A DNA stretch of 64,000 bases from Ferrimonas marina. Lineage in GTDB: Bacteria; Pseudomonadota; Gammaproteobacteria; Enterobacterales; Shewanellaceae. How positions within the stretch are numbered: the first letter of the stretch is position 1; each line of letters starts with the position of its first letter. The notes under the pieces were generated by a model. The model saw nothing but the letters and a program-made list of their open reading frames with translations. It was not told the origin of the DNA and did no database searches. Below are positions 19,051 through 28,339 of this stretch, one piece after another. The stretch covers positions 124,001-188,000 of the forward strand of contig NZ_FQXG01000009.1 in the NCBI RefSeq assembly GCF_900129905.1, read 5' to 3'. The translations under genes were made by a program, and so were the position numbers.

Positions 19051-20343
19051 ATGAGCGTGACAGAGCAGCTGGCTATTGGTGTCGCCCTGGTAATGGGGAT
19101 CTGGACACTTTGGCGTTGGGTACGCCCCGTGGGGATGGTAAGCACAATGGCCTGGGCCATGGTGGCGATGGCATTGAACCTGCCGGTAGCCCTTGGCGCC
19201 AGCGTACTCTGTGGCGGATTGTTGCTGCGATTTGCTCCAGATGCGCTGAAACAGCCCCTCAGTCCTGACGCCAAGGTTCGTCACTGGAATGGCTTGCGAG
19301 GCTGGACTCAAGCCTTTTTTGCGGCCGCACTGGCCGCGGCTGGAGTCCAATACGGCCTGCACGTTTGGCAACTGGGCAGCGGTGCAGCGGAGCTGGCCCG
19401 CCCCAACGTGGTGGACGCCTTCCTGCCTATTGCTGCGATGATCCAACTCAAGGCCTGGCTGCAGCTGGGCTTGTGGGACAGTCACCACCCGGCCGGTTTG
19501 GTGATGCTGTTGGCGGCGCTGGGGCTGAGCCTGACGGTCAAGCGTGCCTTCTGTGGCTGGGTGTGCCCCATGGGTGGCTTTGGGGAGCAGCTCTACCAGT
19601 GGCGCAAACAGGCTGCCAAGCGTCTGGGTCTTAACTGGGATGCTCGAGCCAGGCTGGTTCAAAAGCCACAGTGGCTGCAACGCACCCTAGGTTGGACCGC
19701 CAAGGGCCTGGACTGGGCCTTAAGACTGGTGAAGTACGGCCTGTTGTTGTCGCTGGTAAACCTGGTGATGAACGGCATGCCAGCGATGATGGTCGCCCGT
19801 TACCTGCAAGGGATGTATCACCAGGCCGCAGATCTGAAGATGTGGGCGATGTTCACCCAACCCTCATTGCTGATCGTGGTGAGCCTGGCCGCCATCCTGA
19901 TTCTGGCGGCGCTGCGCCGTAACGCCTTCTGCCGCTACCTGTGCCCCTACGGTGCCATGATGGCGCTGGTCGGCTTCATCAGCCCACTGAAGGTGCGCCG
20001 CGATACCGCACACTGCCTGCGAGAAGGCAAAGGGATGCAGTGCGATAAGTGCCATCAGGCCTGCCCCTCTCGCATTGCGGTGCATCAGGTGATCACCGTG
20101 CAAAGTGACGAGTGCAACAGCTGCCAGCGCTGCGTCGCCGCTTGCCCGGCCAAAGGCGCACTTGGCTCCCGCCTCCCCGTGGTGCCCGGCACCCTGAAGC
20201 CCAAGCAGATGGTGCTCCTGCTGGTGCTGTTCCTCTTCCTGCTACCACTGGCCTTTCACGCCGCAGACCTCTGGGCCAGCAACACCGACCCCATGATGCG
20301 CCAGATGCTACTGCGCAGCCTCGACAACCTGCCGATGTTTTGA
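19051..20343 (+). CDS. NapH/YccM-like 4Fe-4S polyferredoxin membrane protein
   Basis: 430 residues. About six membrane helices, two cytoplasmic-loop cysteine motifs (CGWVCPMGGF and CRYLCPYGAMM), then two 4Fe-4S clusters in a ferredoxin segment (CDKCHQACPSR and CNSCQRCVAACPAKG, about residues 330-380), and a final helix. This layout is shared by NapH, YccM and the NosR C-terminal domain, which move electrons across or along the inner membrane. Start ATG 19051 has AGAGG. No reductase partner adjoins, so the acceptor is unknown. Upstream, GAGCAAA is repeated at about 19020-19045. Confidence 0.85.
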   Translation: MSVTEQLAIGVALVMGIWTLWRWVRPVGMVSTMAWAMVAMALNLPVALGASVLCGGLLLRFAPDALKQPLSPDAKVRHWNGLRGWTQAFFAAALAAAGVQYGLHVWQLGSGAAELARPNVVDAFLPIAAMIQLKAWLQLGLWDSHHPAGLVMLLAALGLSLTVKRAFCGWVCPMGGFGEQLYQWRKQAAKRLGLNWDARARLVQKPQWLQRTLGWTAKGLDWALRLVKYGLLLSLVNLVMNGMPAMMVARYLQGMYHQAADLKMWAMFTQPSLLIVVSLAAILILAALRRNAFCRYLCPYGAMMALVGFISPLKVRRDTAHCLREGKGMQCDKCHQACPSRIAVHQVITVQSDECNSCQRCVAACPAKGALGSRLPVVPGTLKPKQMVLLLVLFLFLLPLAFHAADLWASNTDPMMRQMLLRSLDNLPMF

Positions 20344-20358
20344 GGTAGCTAACGGACA

Positions 20359-20390
20359 TAAGAAAGCCGCCTTAGGGCGGCTTTCTTATT
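20359..20390 (+). terminator. Intrinsic terminator
   Basis: Perfect stem TAAGAAAGCCGCC/GGCGGCTTTCTTA with loop TTAG-like, 16 bp after the polyferredoxin stop. Confidence 0.9.
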
Positions 20391-20693
20391 TCGGGTTGAA
20401 TGGTTGTTATGGGCCGATAGTCGCCATTGCTAGAGCTATCACGGTTTACTCAATTTCGGCCACGTTCACCTTCTGTCAGACTAACTATGTGTTGATGGCA
20501 ACAGTGAGGAAGTGGATTAACTTTGTCGTAACTTGGGTAAGGCATTTTTAATCCCTACAGAGCTAAGCTCCATCCGATACGGCTTTGCCAAGGTTACTTG
20601 CTGATATCTATATTTCACAACCTAAAAATATCAGGGGTGTACTAATTAGTTGTTAAGTTAAGCGCTTGTTAAACTATCGTGTGGAGGCACTCG
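20391..20693. other. AT-rich non-coding region
   Basis: About 300 bp without a credible gene on either strand. Base composition drops sharply compared with the flanks, marking the left side of a low-GC segment that runs to about 21670. The last part, near 20650-20675, has TTGTTAAG and AAGCGCTT palindromic stretches that may include the promoter of the next gene. Confidence 0.5.
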
Positions 20694-21065
20694 ATGAAAG
20701 AAAATGAAAGCCAAGAAAGAAAACAAAGTGAAACTGCTTTAGAACGCGTAAAAGAAAAGCAGAAGGGCTATAAAGTTAGAGCATATATATTTCAGACAAT
20801 ACACTTCATATTGGGTGGTCTCTCTGTATCTTTAGCAGCAGTTTTAGCCAACAAAGCTATTCCTGAATGGGCAACAACTGAAGGTTTTGCGGCGATTGTC
20901 GCGGTGACAGCCGCCCTCTCGACATTTTTGCGCCCTGACTCTAAAGCAAAGAAATATAATACCGCCCGCAGTATTCTTAGGCGCGCTCGAAACCAATACG
21001 TACACGATAATGATCCTTTAGTTAGAGCCTTAAATGAAGCTGATGAGATCACTGCAGATGGTTAG
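20694..21065 (+). CDS. Small two-helix membrane protein, SLATT/DUF4231-like
   Basis: 123 residues. Charged, coiled-coil-like N-terminus (1-30), then helix one (FILGGLSVSLAAVLA, about 42-58), a short periplasmic turn, helix two (FAAIVAVTAALSTFL, about 69-84) and a helical tail with RSILRRARNQYVHD. This order resembles SLATT and DUF4231 two-helix domains, several of which act as membrane effectors in anti-phage systems; the similarity is by eye. Start ATG 20694 uses GGAGG seven bases upstream. Codon use is AT-rich, unlike the surrounding genes, suggesting acquisition. Confidence 0.7.
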   Translation: MKENESQERKQSETALERVKEKQKGYKVRAYIFQTIHFILGGLSVSLAAVLANKAIPEWATTEGFAAIVAVTAALSTFLRPDSKAKKYNTARSILRRARNQYVHDNDPLVRALNEADEITADG

Positions 21066-21177
21066 CATATATCTGCCATGACTTTTGATGCTGGGCCAAA
21101 TTATGTCTGCTTGGTTTTAATCCAGTTTGCATTTATACACGGTATTACTTGCAATTTATTATGGATAGGTGAAGTCC

Positions 21178-21432
21178 ATGCCTCACACCGACCAAGAAAA
21201 GTCTAAACCAATATCTCACGATGCTCTAAAGAAACTTAGCGAAGAGCAGCTGTTGGATATGTTATTTGAAGGGGCTACCGAACAGGAAAAGAGGAATCGA
21301 CAGGCAGCCCATGAGCTTGGTCGAAGGAATCGAAATCGGGCCTCAAGAGTTCAACTTATTTTTATGGTCCTCGCCACATTTGCAGCAATTGCTAGTGCAG
21401 TAGCAGCACTTATTACCGCAAACTGCCGTTAA
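21178..21432 (+). CDS. Small single-helix membrane protein, unknown
   Basis: 84 residues: hydrophilic, charged segment (1-58, with LKKLSEEQLLDMLFEGATEQ) then one C-terminal membrane helix (FMVLATFAAIASAVAALITA). Start at ATG 21178 follows AGGTGA. AT-rich like the gene 112 bp upstream, and probably from the same acquired segment. No family recognised; a tail-anchored topology is likely. Confidence 0.65.
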   Translation: MPHTDQEKSKPISHDALKKLSEEQLLDMLFEGATEQEKRNRQAAHELGRRNRNRASRVQLIFMVLATFAAIASAVAALITANCR

Positions 21433-21676
21433 TTATGCACCTCACAAGCGTATCATCTTCGCTAGCGTGGCGATCAAAGGATTCTGAGTGGAATGCCCGG
21501 TTTGGCACGTTTACTGCCAGACAGCAAGTTAGAGGCGTGCATCCTCGCTTACCCCCCTGGATGCTCACTTTGGCGCAGAAATAGTTGTCCAGGGTTTTAG
21601 TTGCTCTGGCATCTTGGACACTGAGTGAATTAAAAGTCACGAGTGGCCGGTTTGGTGCGAAAGCAGACGTACACAT

Positions 21677-22624
21677 TCAGCGATACATCTGCTCATATTC
21701 CGGAATATGCTGCTCCCAGAATGGTGGTGTGCCGATGTGTTGTTGCACCGCTTGGATAAACTCGACAACCAGTGGGGTTTGTTGCCGGTGGGGGTAGATG
21801 GCGTAGATGCCGGTATCCATGGTGGAGAGGCGGTAGTCGGTGAGTAGCGGTACCAGATTCATTTCACTGATGGGCCGTTCCAGATTGAACAGGTCAATCA
21901 GGCTGTAGCCCAGTCCAGCTTGTACTGCATCCATCAGGGTGCGCACGTCACTGACCTTGTAGTTACCTCGCATACGGTGGTTTTGCAGTTGTTCACTGTG
22001 GGGAAGTTCGCTGATGCGGAACTGGTCCAGGGTGACGTTGCCGTTATGGTAGATCACTGCTGGCAGGGCCAGTAACTCCTCTGGGGTAGTGGGTTTGCCA
22101 TGCGCCTCAATAAACTGCTCAGAAGCTACAATGGCAAAGCGGGTATCCGCGATCTTGCGGGCAATCAGGTTCGATTCACTCAATTTCCCCACCCGAAAGG
22201 CCAGGTCGAAGTGCTCGCCAATGATGTCGCTTCGCTTGTCGTCCAGCAGTAGGGTGATCTGCACCTCCGGGTACCGCTTCATAAACTGCGCGATCACCGG
22301 TTGCAGGTACTGCTGGCCGAAGAAGATGGAGGCGGTAATGCGAAGCAGCCCCTTCGGAGTGGCCTGGTAGGCGTTGGCGGTGCTTTGGATCTGGTTGAGT
22401 GTTTCCACCAGGCGCTCAGCCTGGGGCAGGATCGCCTCGCCGGCAGAGGTGAGGGCGATGGAGCGGGTAGAGCGGTTCAGTAGTTGTACCCCCAGGGTGC
22501 TTTCCAGTTTCTTGATCTGCTTCGACAGCGCCGAGTTGTCCATGCCGTGCAGCGTCGCGGCCTTGGTGAAGGAACCCTGGGTGACCACGTCGTGAAACAG
22601 GGCCAGTTGGTGGGCGATGGACAT
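21677..22624 (-). CDS. LysR family transcriptional regulator
   Basis: 315 residues: N-terminal winged helix-turn-helix (ALFHDVVTQGSFTKAATLHG then SALSKQIKKLE) and a periplasmic-binding-type effector domain. The AQ-like SVxDRRT features match the CrgA/AaeR-type LysR subgroup (ASIFFGQQYLQPVIAQF, DLAFRVGKLSESNLIARKI). Start ATG 22624 has AAGGAG upstream; the frame extending to 22681 is not needed. It is divergent from imuA but separated by 241 bp and the LexA box, so a regulatory link is not implied. Target unknown. Confidence 0.93.
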   Translation of the reverse strand: MSIAHQLALFHDVVTQGSFTKAATLHGMDNSALSKQIKKLESTLGVQLLNRSTRSIALTSAGEAILPQAERLVETLNQIQSTANAYQATPKGLLRITASIFFGQQYLQPVIAQFMKRYPEVQITLLLDDKRSDIIGEHFDLAFRVGKLSESNLIARKIADTRFAIVASEQFIEAHGKPTTPEELLALPAVIYHNGNVTLDQFRISELPHSEQLQNHRMRGNYKVSDVRTLMDAVQAGLGYSLIDLFNLERPISEMNLVPLLTDYRLSTMDTGIYAIYPHRQQTPLVVEFIQAVQQHIGTPPFWEQHIPEYEQMYR

Positions 22625-22827
22625 GACTCGCTCCTTGCTGCGTACGCTTGCTGGGTTCACTGATGGGCACCGGATCTTCAATGGTTCCGTCCCGTCACAT
22701 TCCCTCCAGTTTACCGCCTTTTAGACCCTTTCGTTGCTTCTTGGACGCCGGAGTCTCGTTGTCATCAGTGTGCGTTGATGCATGGAAAGATCGTTTTGAT
22801 CCTTGCCATTGGGGGGCCAGATCTCGC

Positions 22828-22849
22828 TATACTGTATATATGTACAGTT
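22828..22849 (+). promoter_or_regulatory. LexA (SOS) box overlapping -10 of the imu operon
   Basis: TACTGTATATATGTACAGTT (22830-22849) matches the LexA consensus CTGT-N8-ACAG exactly with the TA-rich centre. A -10-like TATACT at 22828-22833 overlaps it, so LexA binding would block RNA polymerase. The imuA start is 17 bp downstream. Confidence 0.93.
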
Positions 22850-22865
22850 ATCGTGAGTTTCTCCC

Positions 22866-23576
22866 ATGGCAGCACCCGTCTCTCAACTGCTGGCTCGTAC
22901 CGACATCTGGTTGGGGCGTCAGTGGCAGCAGGACAACCCCGGCACTGGCAGTGGCTATGCGCCGCTGGATGACCTGTTGGCCGGCAAAGGTTGGCCCCAG
23001 GTGGGGGTGGTTGAGCTGATCGGCGATTGCACCGGGTTAGGGGATTTGTTGCTGCCGGTGCTGAAGGCGCAGCAATCTTCCGATCGCTGGCAGTTGTGTC
23101 TGGCGCCACCGGGCCAGCCCTATGCGCCGGCCTGGGCGGATGCCGGCATCGCATTGGAGCGCCTGGTTTGGGTGGATGCCGAGTGCCGCAAGGAGCAACT
23201 GTGGACCTTGGAGCAAGCGCTGAATTCTGGCCGCTGTAGCCTGATCCTGGCCTGGCTGGAGAAGCTCTCCGGTTCTGAAGCGCGGCGATTGCAGCTGGCA
23301 GCGCAAAAGGGCGGTTGCCTGCTGTTTCTGCACTTGCCGGAGTCGGTGTTGGCGGAGCACCATGCGGTGGCGCTGCGCTTGGGAGTTGTGGCCAGCCAGA
23401 GCGGCTGTACCCTGCGCTTGATCAAGCAACGTGGCGGCTGGCCTGCGCCAGATCTGCCGCTGCCTTTGCCTCACAGGCCCGTGCCACATGCCCCCGCGAC
23501 GCATCGATTCCAGCAGGGGGGGCCTGCAGCTGAGGTGACCATGCCGGAAGCCGGTGTGGTGCAGGGGCCCTGGTGA
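22866..23576 (+). CDS. imuA: Translesion synthesis accessory protein ImuA
   Basis: 236 residues, RecA/SulA-related ImuA. Opening (LGRQWQQDNPGTGSGYAPLDDLL) matches the ImuA signature in which a target element is described as a defined G-x-x-x-LD-x-LL; weak Walker-type region VVELIGDCTGLGDLLLP. First gene of the SOS-regulated imuA-imuB-dnaE2 cassette; ImuA is needed for induced mutagenesis with ImuB and DnaE2. The C-terminal 40 residues are Pro/His rich and probably disordered. Confidence 0.92.
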   Translation: MAAPVSQLLARTDIWLGRQWQQDNPGTGSGYAPLDDLLAGKGWPQVGVVELIGDCTGLGDLLLPVLKAQQSSDRWQLCLAPPGQPYAPAWADAGIALERLVWVDAECRKEQLWTLEQALNSGRCSLILAWLEKLSGSEARRLQLAAQKGGCLLFLHLPESVLAEHHAVALRLGVVASQSGCTLRLIKQRGGWPAPDLPLPLPHRPVPHAPATHRFQQGGPAAEVTMPEAGVVQGPW

Positions 23577-25015
23577 TGCTGCTGGGTCTGCACTTTATCG
23601 ATCTCTGCCTGCATCACCAGGCCAGGGGCCAGGCCGAACCGGGCCAGCCTTTGGCACTGATTGGTGGCCACCCCCTTAAGGTGTTGCAGTGCAACCCGGT
23701 GGCACAAGCGGCGGGGGTGGCAGTAGGGCAGCGCCTGGCCACCGCCACGGCGCTGTGCGCAGAGCTTACCCTGCTGCAGGGTGAGCCAGACAGCGATGAG
23801 GCACTCAAGCAACTGGCCCAGTGGGCCTATGGCTTTAGCGGCCAGATCCACCTGGTGGCGCCGGATACCCTGCTGCTGGAGGCCAGCTCCATGCTGCGCC
23901 TGTTCGGTGGCTTAGAGGGTTGGTTGGCCCAGCTCAAGGATGATCTTGACGCCCTAGCACTGCCCTGGCGTGCGGCCTTGGCCCATACCCCCCTGGCAGC
24001 CACACTGTTGGCCCGCAATGGCGAGCCCTACCAACTCACCCATGATGCGCCAGAACCCAACGCCGTGGCTGAGGCGCTGGCACCCTTGTCCCTGGTCCAG
24101 CTTGAACGGCCGGAAGCCCCGCGTTTAGCCAGCATGGGGGTGCATACCTTGGCGCAGCTACGCGCCTTGCCCCGGGCCGAGGTGGGTCAGCGATTTGGTG
24201 CAGAGCTTTTGCTGTGGCTCGAGCGGCTTGTCGGTGAACGGCCCGATCCTCGCCCTCATTACCAGCCACCTCGGCGCTATAAGCGCAAGCTGGTGCTGAT
24301 GGAGGAGATCAGCGATCAGGCGGTGCTGCGCTTTCCGCTTAAGCGATTGTTGTCGGAGCTGGGCGAGATGCTTCGGCGGCGCCAGCTGGCGCTGCCAGAG
24401 CTGGTGATCCTGCTGCATCACCGTCATCGACCTGCCACCCGACTGGCTCTGCGGGGTGCGGGCGATGAGCATCGGGCCGAGGCTTGGATGGCGCTGTGTC
24501 AGCTTAAGCTGGAGCGGCTGACTTTGTATGAACCGGTCATCGAAATCACTGTGCTGGGGGATCAACTGCAACCTCTTCAGGCCCAGAGTGGCCGATTGAT
24601 CGCCGGTGGCAGCCCGGACGGTGCCGCGCAGGATCTGCTGGCCCAGCTCTCGGCCCGCTTGGGCTCAGAGCGGGTGCGTGCGGTGCAGGCGGTGGCAGAG
24701 CACCAGCCGGAGTACGCCAGCAAGCCGGTATCGGCAGGGCAGGGCCAAGACACACGTAAGCATACCCGTAATCATACTGGTGGCCAGGGGCGAGCGGTTG
24801 GGCCAAAGCTGCAGCGCCCCTGCTGGCTGTTGCCACAACCGCAGCCGATTGAGCGCCAGGCCTACCAGTTACTGCGCGGGCCGGAGCGGGTGGAGTCCGG
24901 CTGGTGGAGTGGTGAGCCGGTGGCACGGGACTACTTTGTTGCCCAGGCGCCCTCCGGTGGGTTGGGTTGGATCTTCAAAAGCGCCGAGGGCTGGTTCCTG
25001 CATGGCTGGTTCTGA
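23576..25015 (+). CDS. imuB: Y-family DNA polymerase-like protein ImuB
   Basis: 479 residues of the Y-family (DinB/UmuC) fold without the canonical catalytic acidic motifs: the first motif reads FIDLCLHHQA rather than the active DxDxFFA form and the SxDE motif is absent, as in other ImuB proteins, which act as scaffolds linking DnaE2 to the beta clamp. ATG 23576 overlaps the imuA stop (TGATG). Residues about 150-230 include RLASMGVHTLAQLRALPR, the helix-hairpin-helix-like thumb. Tail is low complexity, about 375-410. Confidence 0.93.
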   Translation: MLLGLHFIDLCLHHQARGQAEPGQPLALIGGHPLKVLQCNPVAQAAGVAVGQRLATATALCAELTLLQGEPDSDEALKQLAQWAYGFSGQIHLVAPDTLLLEASSMLRLFGGLEGWLAQLKDDLDALALPWRAALAHTPLAATLLARNGEPYQLTHDAPEPNAVAEALAPLSLVQLERPEAPRLASMGVHTLAQLRALPRAEVGQRFGAELLLWLERLVGERPDPRPHYQPPRRYKRKLVLMEEISDQAVLRFPLKRLLSELGEMLRRRQLALPELVILLHHRHRPATRLALRGAGDEHRAEAWMALCQLKLERLTLYEPVIEITVLGDQLQPLQAQSGRLIAGGSPDGAAQDLLAQLSARLGSERVRAVQAVAEHQPEYASKPVSAGQGQDTRKHTRNHTGGQGRAVGPKLQRPCWLLPQPQPIERQAYQLLRGPERVESGWWSGEPVARDYFVAQAPSGGLGWIFKSAEGWFLHGWF

Positions 25016-28000
25016 CGCAGTGGGCACTAACCCCAGTGGTTGTATAAGTCGCAATGCCAGTGTCAGTGACGTTGTCAGAGAGCCCAAAGAAGCGGTTAAA
25101 CAAGTCGGTAATGAGGCCGAGAATGTCAGCGTGAACGAGCCTGCTGGTCAGGCGCTGGCCTCTGGTGAACGTGAACACTCTCTTAATGGAGGCCCGGCCT
25201 ACGCCGAGCTGCACTGCCTGACCAACTACAGCTTTCTTCGCAGTGCCTCCCATCCGGATGAGCTGGTGGCCCAGGCGGCGGCACTGGGCTACCGGGCCCT
25301 GGCCATTACCGATGAATGCTCTATGGCCGGGGTGGTGAAGGCCCATCAGGCGGCAAAAGAGCATGGCCTGCAGCTGTTGATCGGCAGCGAGTTCACTCCC
25401 CATGACAGCCAGGACACCCTGGTGCTGCTGGCCCAGACCCGCAAAGGCTATGGCCAGATCTGCCAGGCGATCACCCGTGCCCGTCGTCGCTGTGACAAGG
25501 GCCGATACCGCTTTGAGTGGCAGGATATCGAGTCGGACTTCAGCGATTGCCTGCTGCTGTGGGCCCCGGCGCAACCTGAGCAGGATGAGGCGCGGGCCAG
25601 GCAGTTGCAGGCCCAGTTTGGTGACCGGCTCTGGCTGCTATTGGAGCGGGTGCTGGCGCCGGGGGAGGGCACGCGACTCAGTGCAATGCAGGCGCTGGCA
25701 CAGCAGCTGGGCATTGCCATCGTGGCAGCGGGGCAGGTGCGGATGCACCAGCGTGAACGCAAGCCGCTGCTGGACGTGCTCGATGGCATTCGCCAGGGCT
25801 GTACCCTGGCCCAGGCAGGGGATCGGCTGGCCGCCAATGGTGATGCCTACCTCAAGCCGCGTTCGCGCTTGTTGCAGCGCTACCAGCCCCAGTGGCTAGC
25901 GCAGACGCTGGAGGTGGCCAAGCGCTGTCGTTTCAGCCTGGATGAGCTGCGCTACGAGTACCCGGCGGAGCTGGTACCGGATGGGATGAGCGCGTCGGAT
26001 TACCTGCGCCAGGAGGTGGCCAGCGGGGCTCATCGCCGCTTTGGCGATCGAGTGCCGGATCGCATCCAGCAGCAGATCGACACCGAGCTGACCCTGGTGG
26101 ATGAGCTGGGCTACCACTACTTCTTTCTGACCATCTACGACATCGTCCGCTTCGCCAAGGAACAGAAGATCCTGCACCAGGGGCGGGGCTCGGCGGCCAA
26201 CTCGGTGATCTGCTTTTGCCTGGGGATCACCGAGGTGGACCCAACCAAGGTCAACCTGCTGTTTGAGCGCTTTATCTCCCGCGAGCGCAATGAGCCACCG
26301 GACATCGACGTGGACTTCGAGCACCAGCGCAGGGAAGAGGTGATCCAGTACATCTACCAGAAGTACGGCCGGGAGCGGGCGGCGCTGGCGGCCACCGTGA
26401 TCAGCTACCGCTACAAGAGCGCGATGCGGGACGTGGGCAAGGTGCTGGGGCTGGATGAGGCCTACGTCGAGCATCTTATCCGTGGCACCGACCGGCGCGA
26501 TAAGGCCCATAAGTGGCAGGATCAGCTCAGCCGCCTCGGTGTTGATGAACCGGAAGGGCCGGGCCGCTTTCTCATTCCCTTGGTGGAGCAACTGCTGGGC
26601 TTTCCCCGCCACCTGTCGCAGCATGTGGGCGGCTTTGTGATCTCCGCCGGGCCGCTGCATCAGCTGGTGCCGGTGGAGAACGCTGCTATGGCGGATCGCA
26701 CCGTGATCCAGTGGGACAAAGACGACCTGGAAGACTTGGGCCTGCTTAAGGTGGATATCCTGGCGCTGGGGATGCTCAGCGCCATCCGCCGCTGCTTTGA
26801 TTTGATCGGCCGCTGGCGGGGCAGCCCCATGGGGATGGAGCAGGTGCAGTGGGAACAGCCAGAGGTGTACAACATGCTGTGCCAGGCCGACAGCATCGGC
26901 GTGTTCCAGATCGAGTCCCGTGCCCAGAGCAACATGCTGCCGCGGCTGCGGCCCCGCTGTTATTACGATCTGGTGGTGCAGATCGCCATCGTCCGCCCCG
27001 GCCCTATCCAGGGGGACATGGTGCACCCCTACCTGAAGCGGCGAAACGGCCAGGAGCAGGTGAGCTACCCCAGCGAGGCGGTGAAGGGGGTGCTGGATCG
27101 CACCCTGGGGGTGCCGATCTTCCAGGAGCAGGTGATCAAGCTGGCGATGGTGGCGGCGGGCTTCTCCGGCGGCCAGGCCGATCAGCTGCGCCGGGCCATG
27201 GCCAGCTGGAAGCGACAGGGCCAGTTGGATCGGTTCGAGCGAGAGCTCAAGGAGGGGATGGCACTGCGTGGCTATAAGCCGGAGTTTGCCGATCAGCTGT
27301 TTCGCCAGATTTGCGGCTTCGGCGGCTATGGCTTCCCCGAGTCCCACTCCGCCAGTTTTGCCCTGCTGGCCTATGTCTCGGCCTACCTCAAGTACCACTA
27401 CCCGGTGGCCTTTACCTGCGCCCTGCTCAACAGCCAGCCGATGGGGTTCTACACCCCCTCTCAGCTGGTGCAGGATCTGCAGCGCCACGGGGGGAAGGTA
27501 CTGCCGGTCGATCTACAAACCAGCCTGTGGGATCACCAGGTGGAGCGGGTGGGTGATGAGATGGCGCTGCGGCTGGGCTTTCGACTGGTGAAGGGGCTGT
27601 CACAAGCGGCGGTGGAGAAGCTGCTGTCGGTTCGGCCCGAGTCCGGCTTTGCCGATGTGCACCAACTAGTGAAGCTGACCGGGCTGGATCGCGGCGCCTT
27701 GGAGGCACTGGCGGCGGCAGATGCGCTGCGTAACGTGGCGGGCCATCGTCACCAGGCTCGCTGGTTGCTGGCGGGGGAGGCGGAGCAGTTGCCGCTGTTT
27801 GCTGAACTGTCTCAGGCCAGCGAGGTATCCCTGGCCGGACCCAGTGAAGGGGAGGCGATCATCCACGACTACCGCCAAACCGGGGTGAGCCTGGGGCGCC
27901 ATCCCCTGTGTTTGCTGCGGGAGCAGGGTGAGCTGCCGGGCTGTCTGACTGCGGAGCAGCTGCAGCAGTGCCGTCATGGTCAGGGAGTCAAGCTGGCGGG

Positions 28001-28262
28001 GCTGGTGGTGGGGCGGCAGCGGCCGGGCACCGCCTCCGGTGTCACCTTCATGACCTTGGAGGATGAAACCGGCAACAGCAACGTGGTGGTGTGGGCCGAC
28101 ACCGCCCGGGCTCAGCGCCAGCCCTACCTCACTGCGCGACTGTTGAAGGTGCATGGGGTACTGGAACGGGAAGGGGAGGTGATCCACGTGGTGGCGGGCC
28201 GATTGGAAGACTTGTCCGACAAAGTGGCGCAATTAAGCGTCAACTCGCGGGATTTCCACTGA
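25002..28262 (+). CDS. dnaE2: Error-prone DNA polymerase DnaE2
   Basis: 1086 residues. PHP domain begins at PAYAELHCLTNYSFLRSASH (about residue 63); polymerase catalytic Asp pair in PDIDVDFEH; tail OB-fold (LAGLVVGRQRPGTASGVTFM) and the conserved ending SRDFH. Start at ATG 25002 overlaps imuB by 14 bp; it gives a 60-residue Ser/Glu/Asn-rich N-terminal extension that may be untranslated if a later start is used. DnaE2 copies damaged templates and causes induced mutations in the SOS response together with ImuA and ImuB. Confidence 0.95.
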   Translation: MAGSDAVGTNPSGCISRNASVSDVVREPKEAVKQVGNEAENVSVNEPAGQALASGEREHSLNGGPAYAELHCLTNYSFLRSASHPDELVAQAAALGYRALAITDECSMAGVVKAHQAAKEHGLQLLIGSEFTPHDSQDTLVLLAQTRKGYGQICQAITRARRRCDKGRYRFEWQDIESDFSDCLLLWAPAQPEQDEARARQLQAQFGDRLWLLLERVLAPGEGTRLSAMQALAQQLGIAIVAAGQVRMHQRERKPLLDVLDGIRQGCTLAQAGDRLAANGDAYLKPRSRLLQRYQPQWLAQTLEVAKRCRFSLDELRYEYPAELVPDGMSASDYLRQEVASGAHRRFGDRVPDRIQQQIDTELTLVDELGYHYFFLTIYDIVRFAKEQKILHQGRGSAANSVICFCLGITEVDPTKVNLLFERFISRERNEPPDIDVDFEHQRREEVIQYIYQKYGRERAALAATVISYRYKSAMRDVGKVLGLDEAYVEHLIRGTDRRDKAHKWQDQLSRLGVDEPEGPGRFLIPLVEQLLGFPRHLSQHVGGFVISAGPLHQLVPVENAAMADRTVIQWDKDDLEDLGLLKVDILALGMLSAIRRCFDLIGRWRGSPMGMEQVQWEQPEVYNMLCQADSIGVFQIESRAQSNMLPRLRPRCYYDLVVQIAIVRPGPIQGDMVHPYLKRRNGQEQVSYPSEAVKGVLDRTLGVPIFQEQVIKLAMVAAGFSGGQADQLRRAMASWKRQGQLDRFERELKEGMALRGYKPEFADQLFRQICGFGGYGFPESHSASFALLAYVSAYLKYHYPVAFTCALLNSQPMGFYTPSQLVQDLQRHGGKVLPVDLQTSLWDHQVERVGDEMALRLGFRLVKGLSQAAVEKLLSVRPESGFADVHQLVKLTGLDRGALEALAAADALRNVAGHRHQARWLLAGEAEQLPLFAELSQASEVSLAGPSEGEAIIHDYRQTGVSLGRHPLCLLREQGELPGCLTAEQLQQCRHGQGVKLAGLVVGRQRPGTASGVTFMTLEDETGNSNVVVWADTARAQRQPYLTARLLKVHGVLEREGEVIHVVAGRLEDLSDKVAQLSVNSRDFH

Positions 28263-28339
28263 AATTGCTGCAGAGAGGCTTGCAGGCGGTCGCCTCATTG
28301 GGAAAGATTGAGACTTTCCTGCTTACGAGGGCGACGCGC

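Noticed and set aside
20645-20680. Possible integron attC-like core (GTTAAGC near an AAGCGCTT palindrome)
   Set aside because: Only one half of the site pattern is present and no integrase or second attC is in the window; more likely a promoter or chance.
21413-21676. 87-codon minus-strand frame before the LysR-type gene
   Set aside because: No ribosome site or family motif; overlaps the end of the small plus-strand gene. It may be remnant DNA but cannot be supported as a gene.
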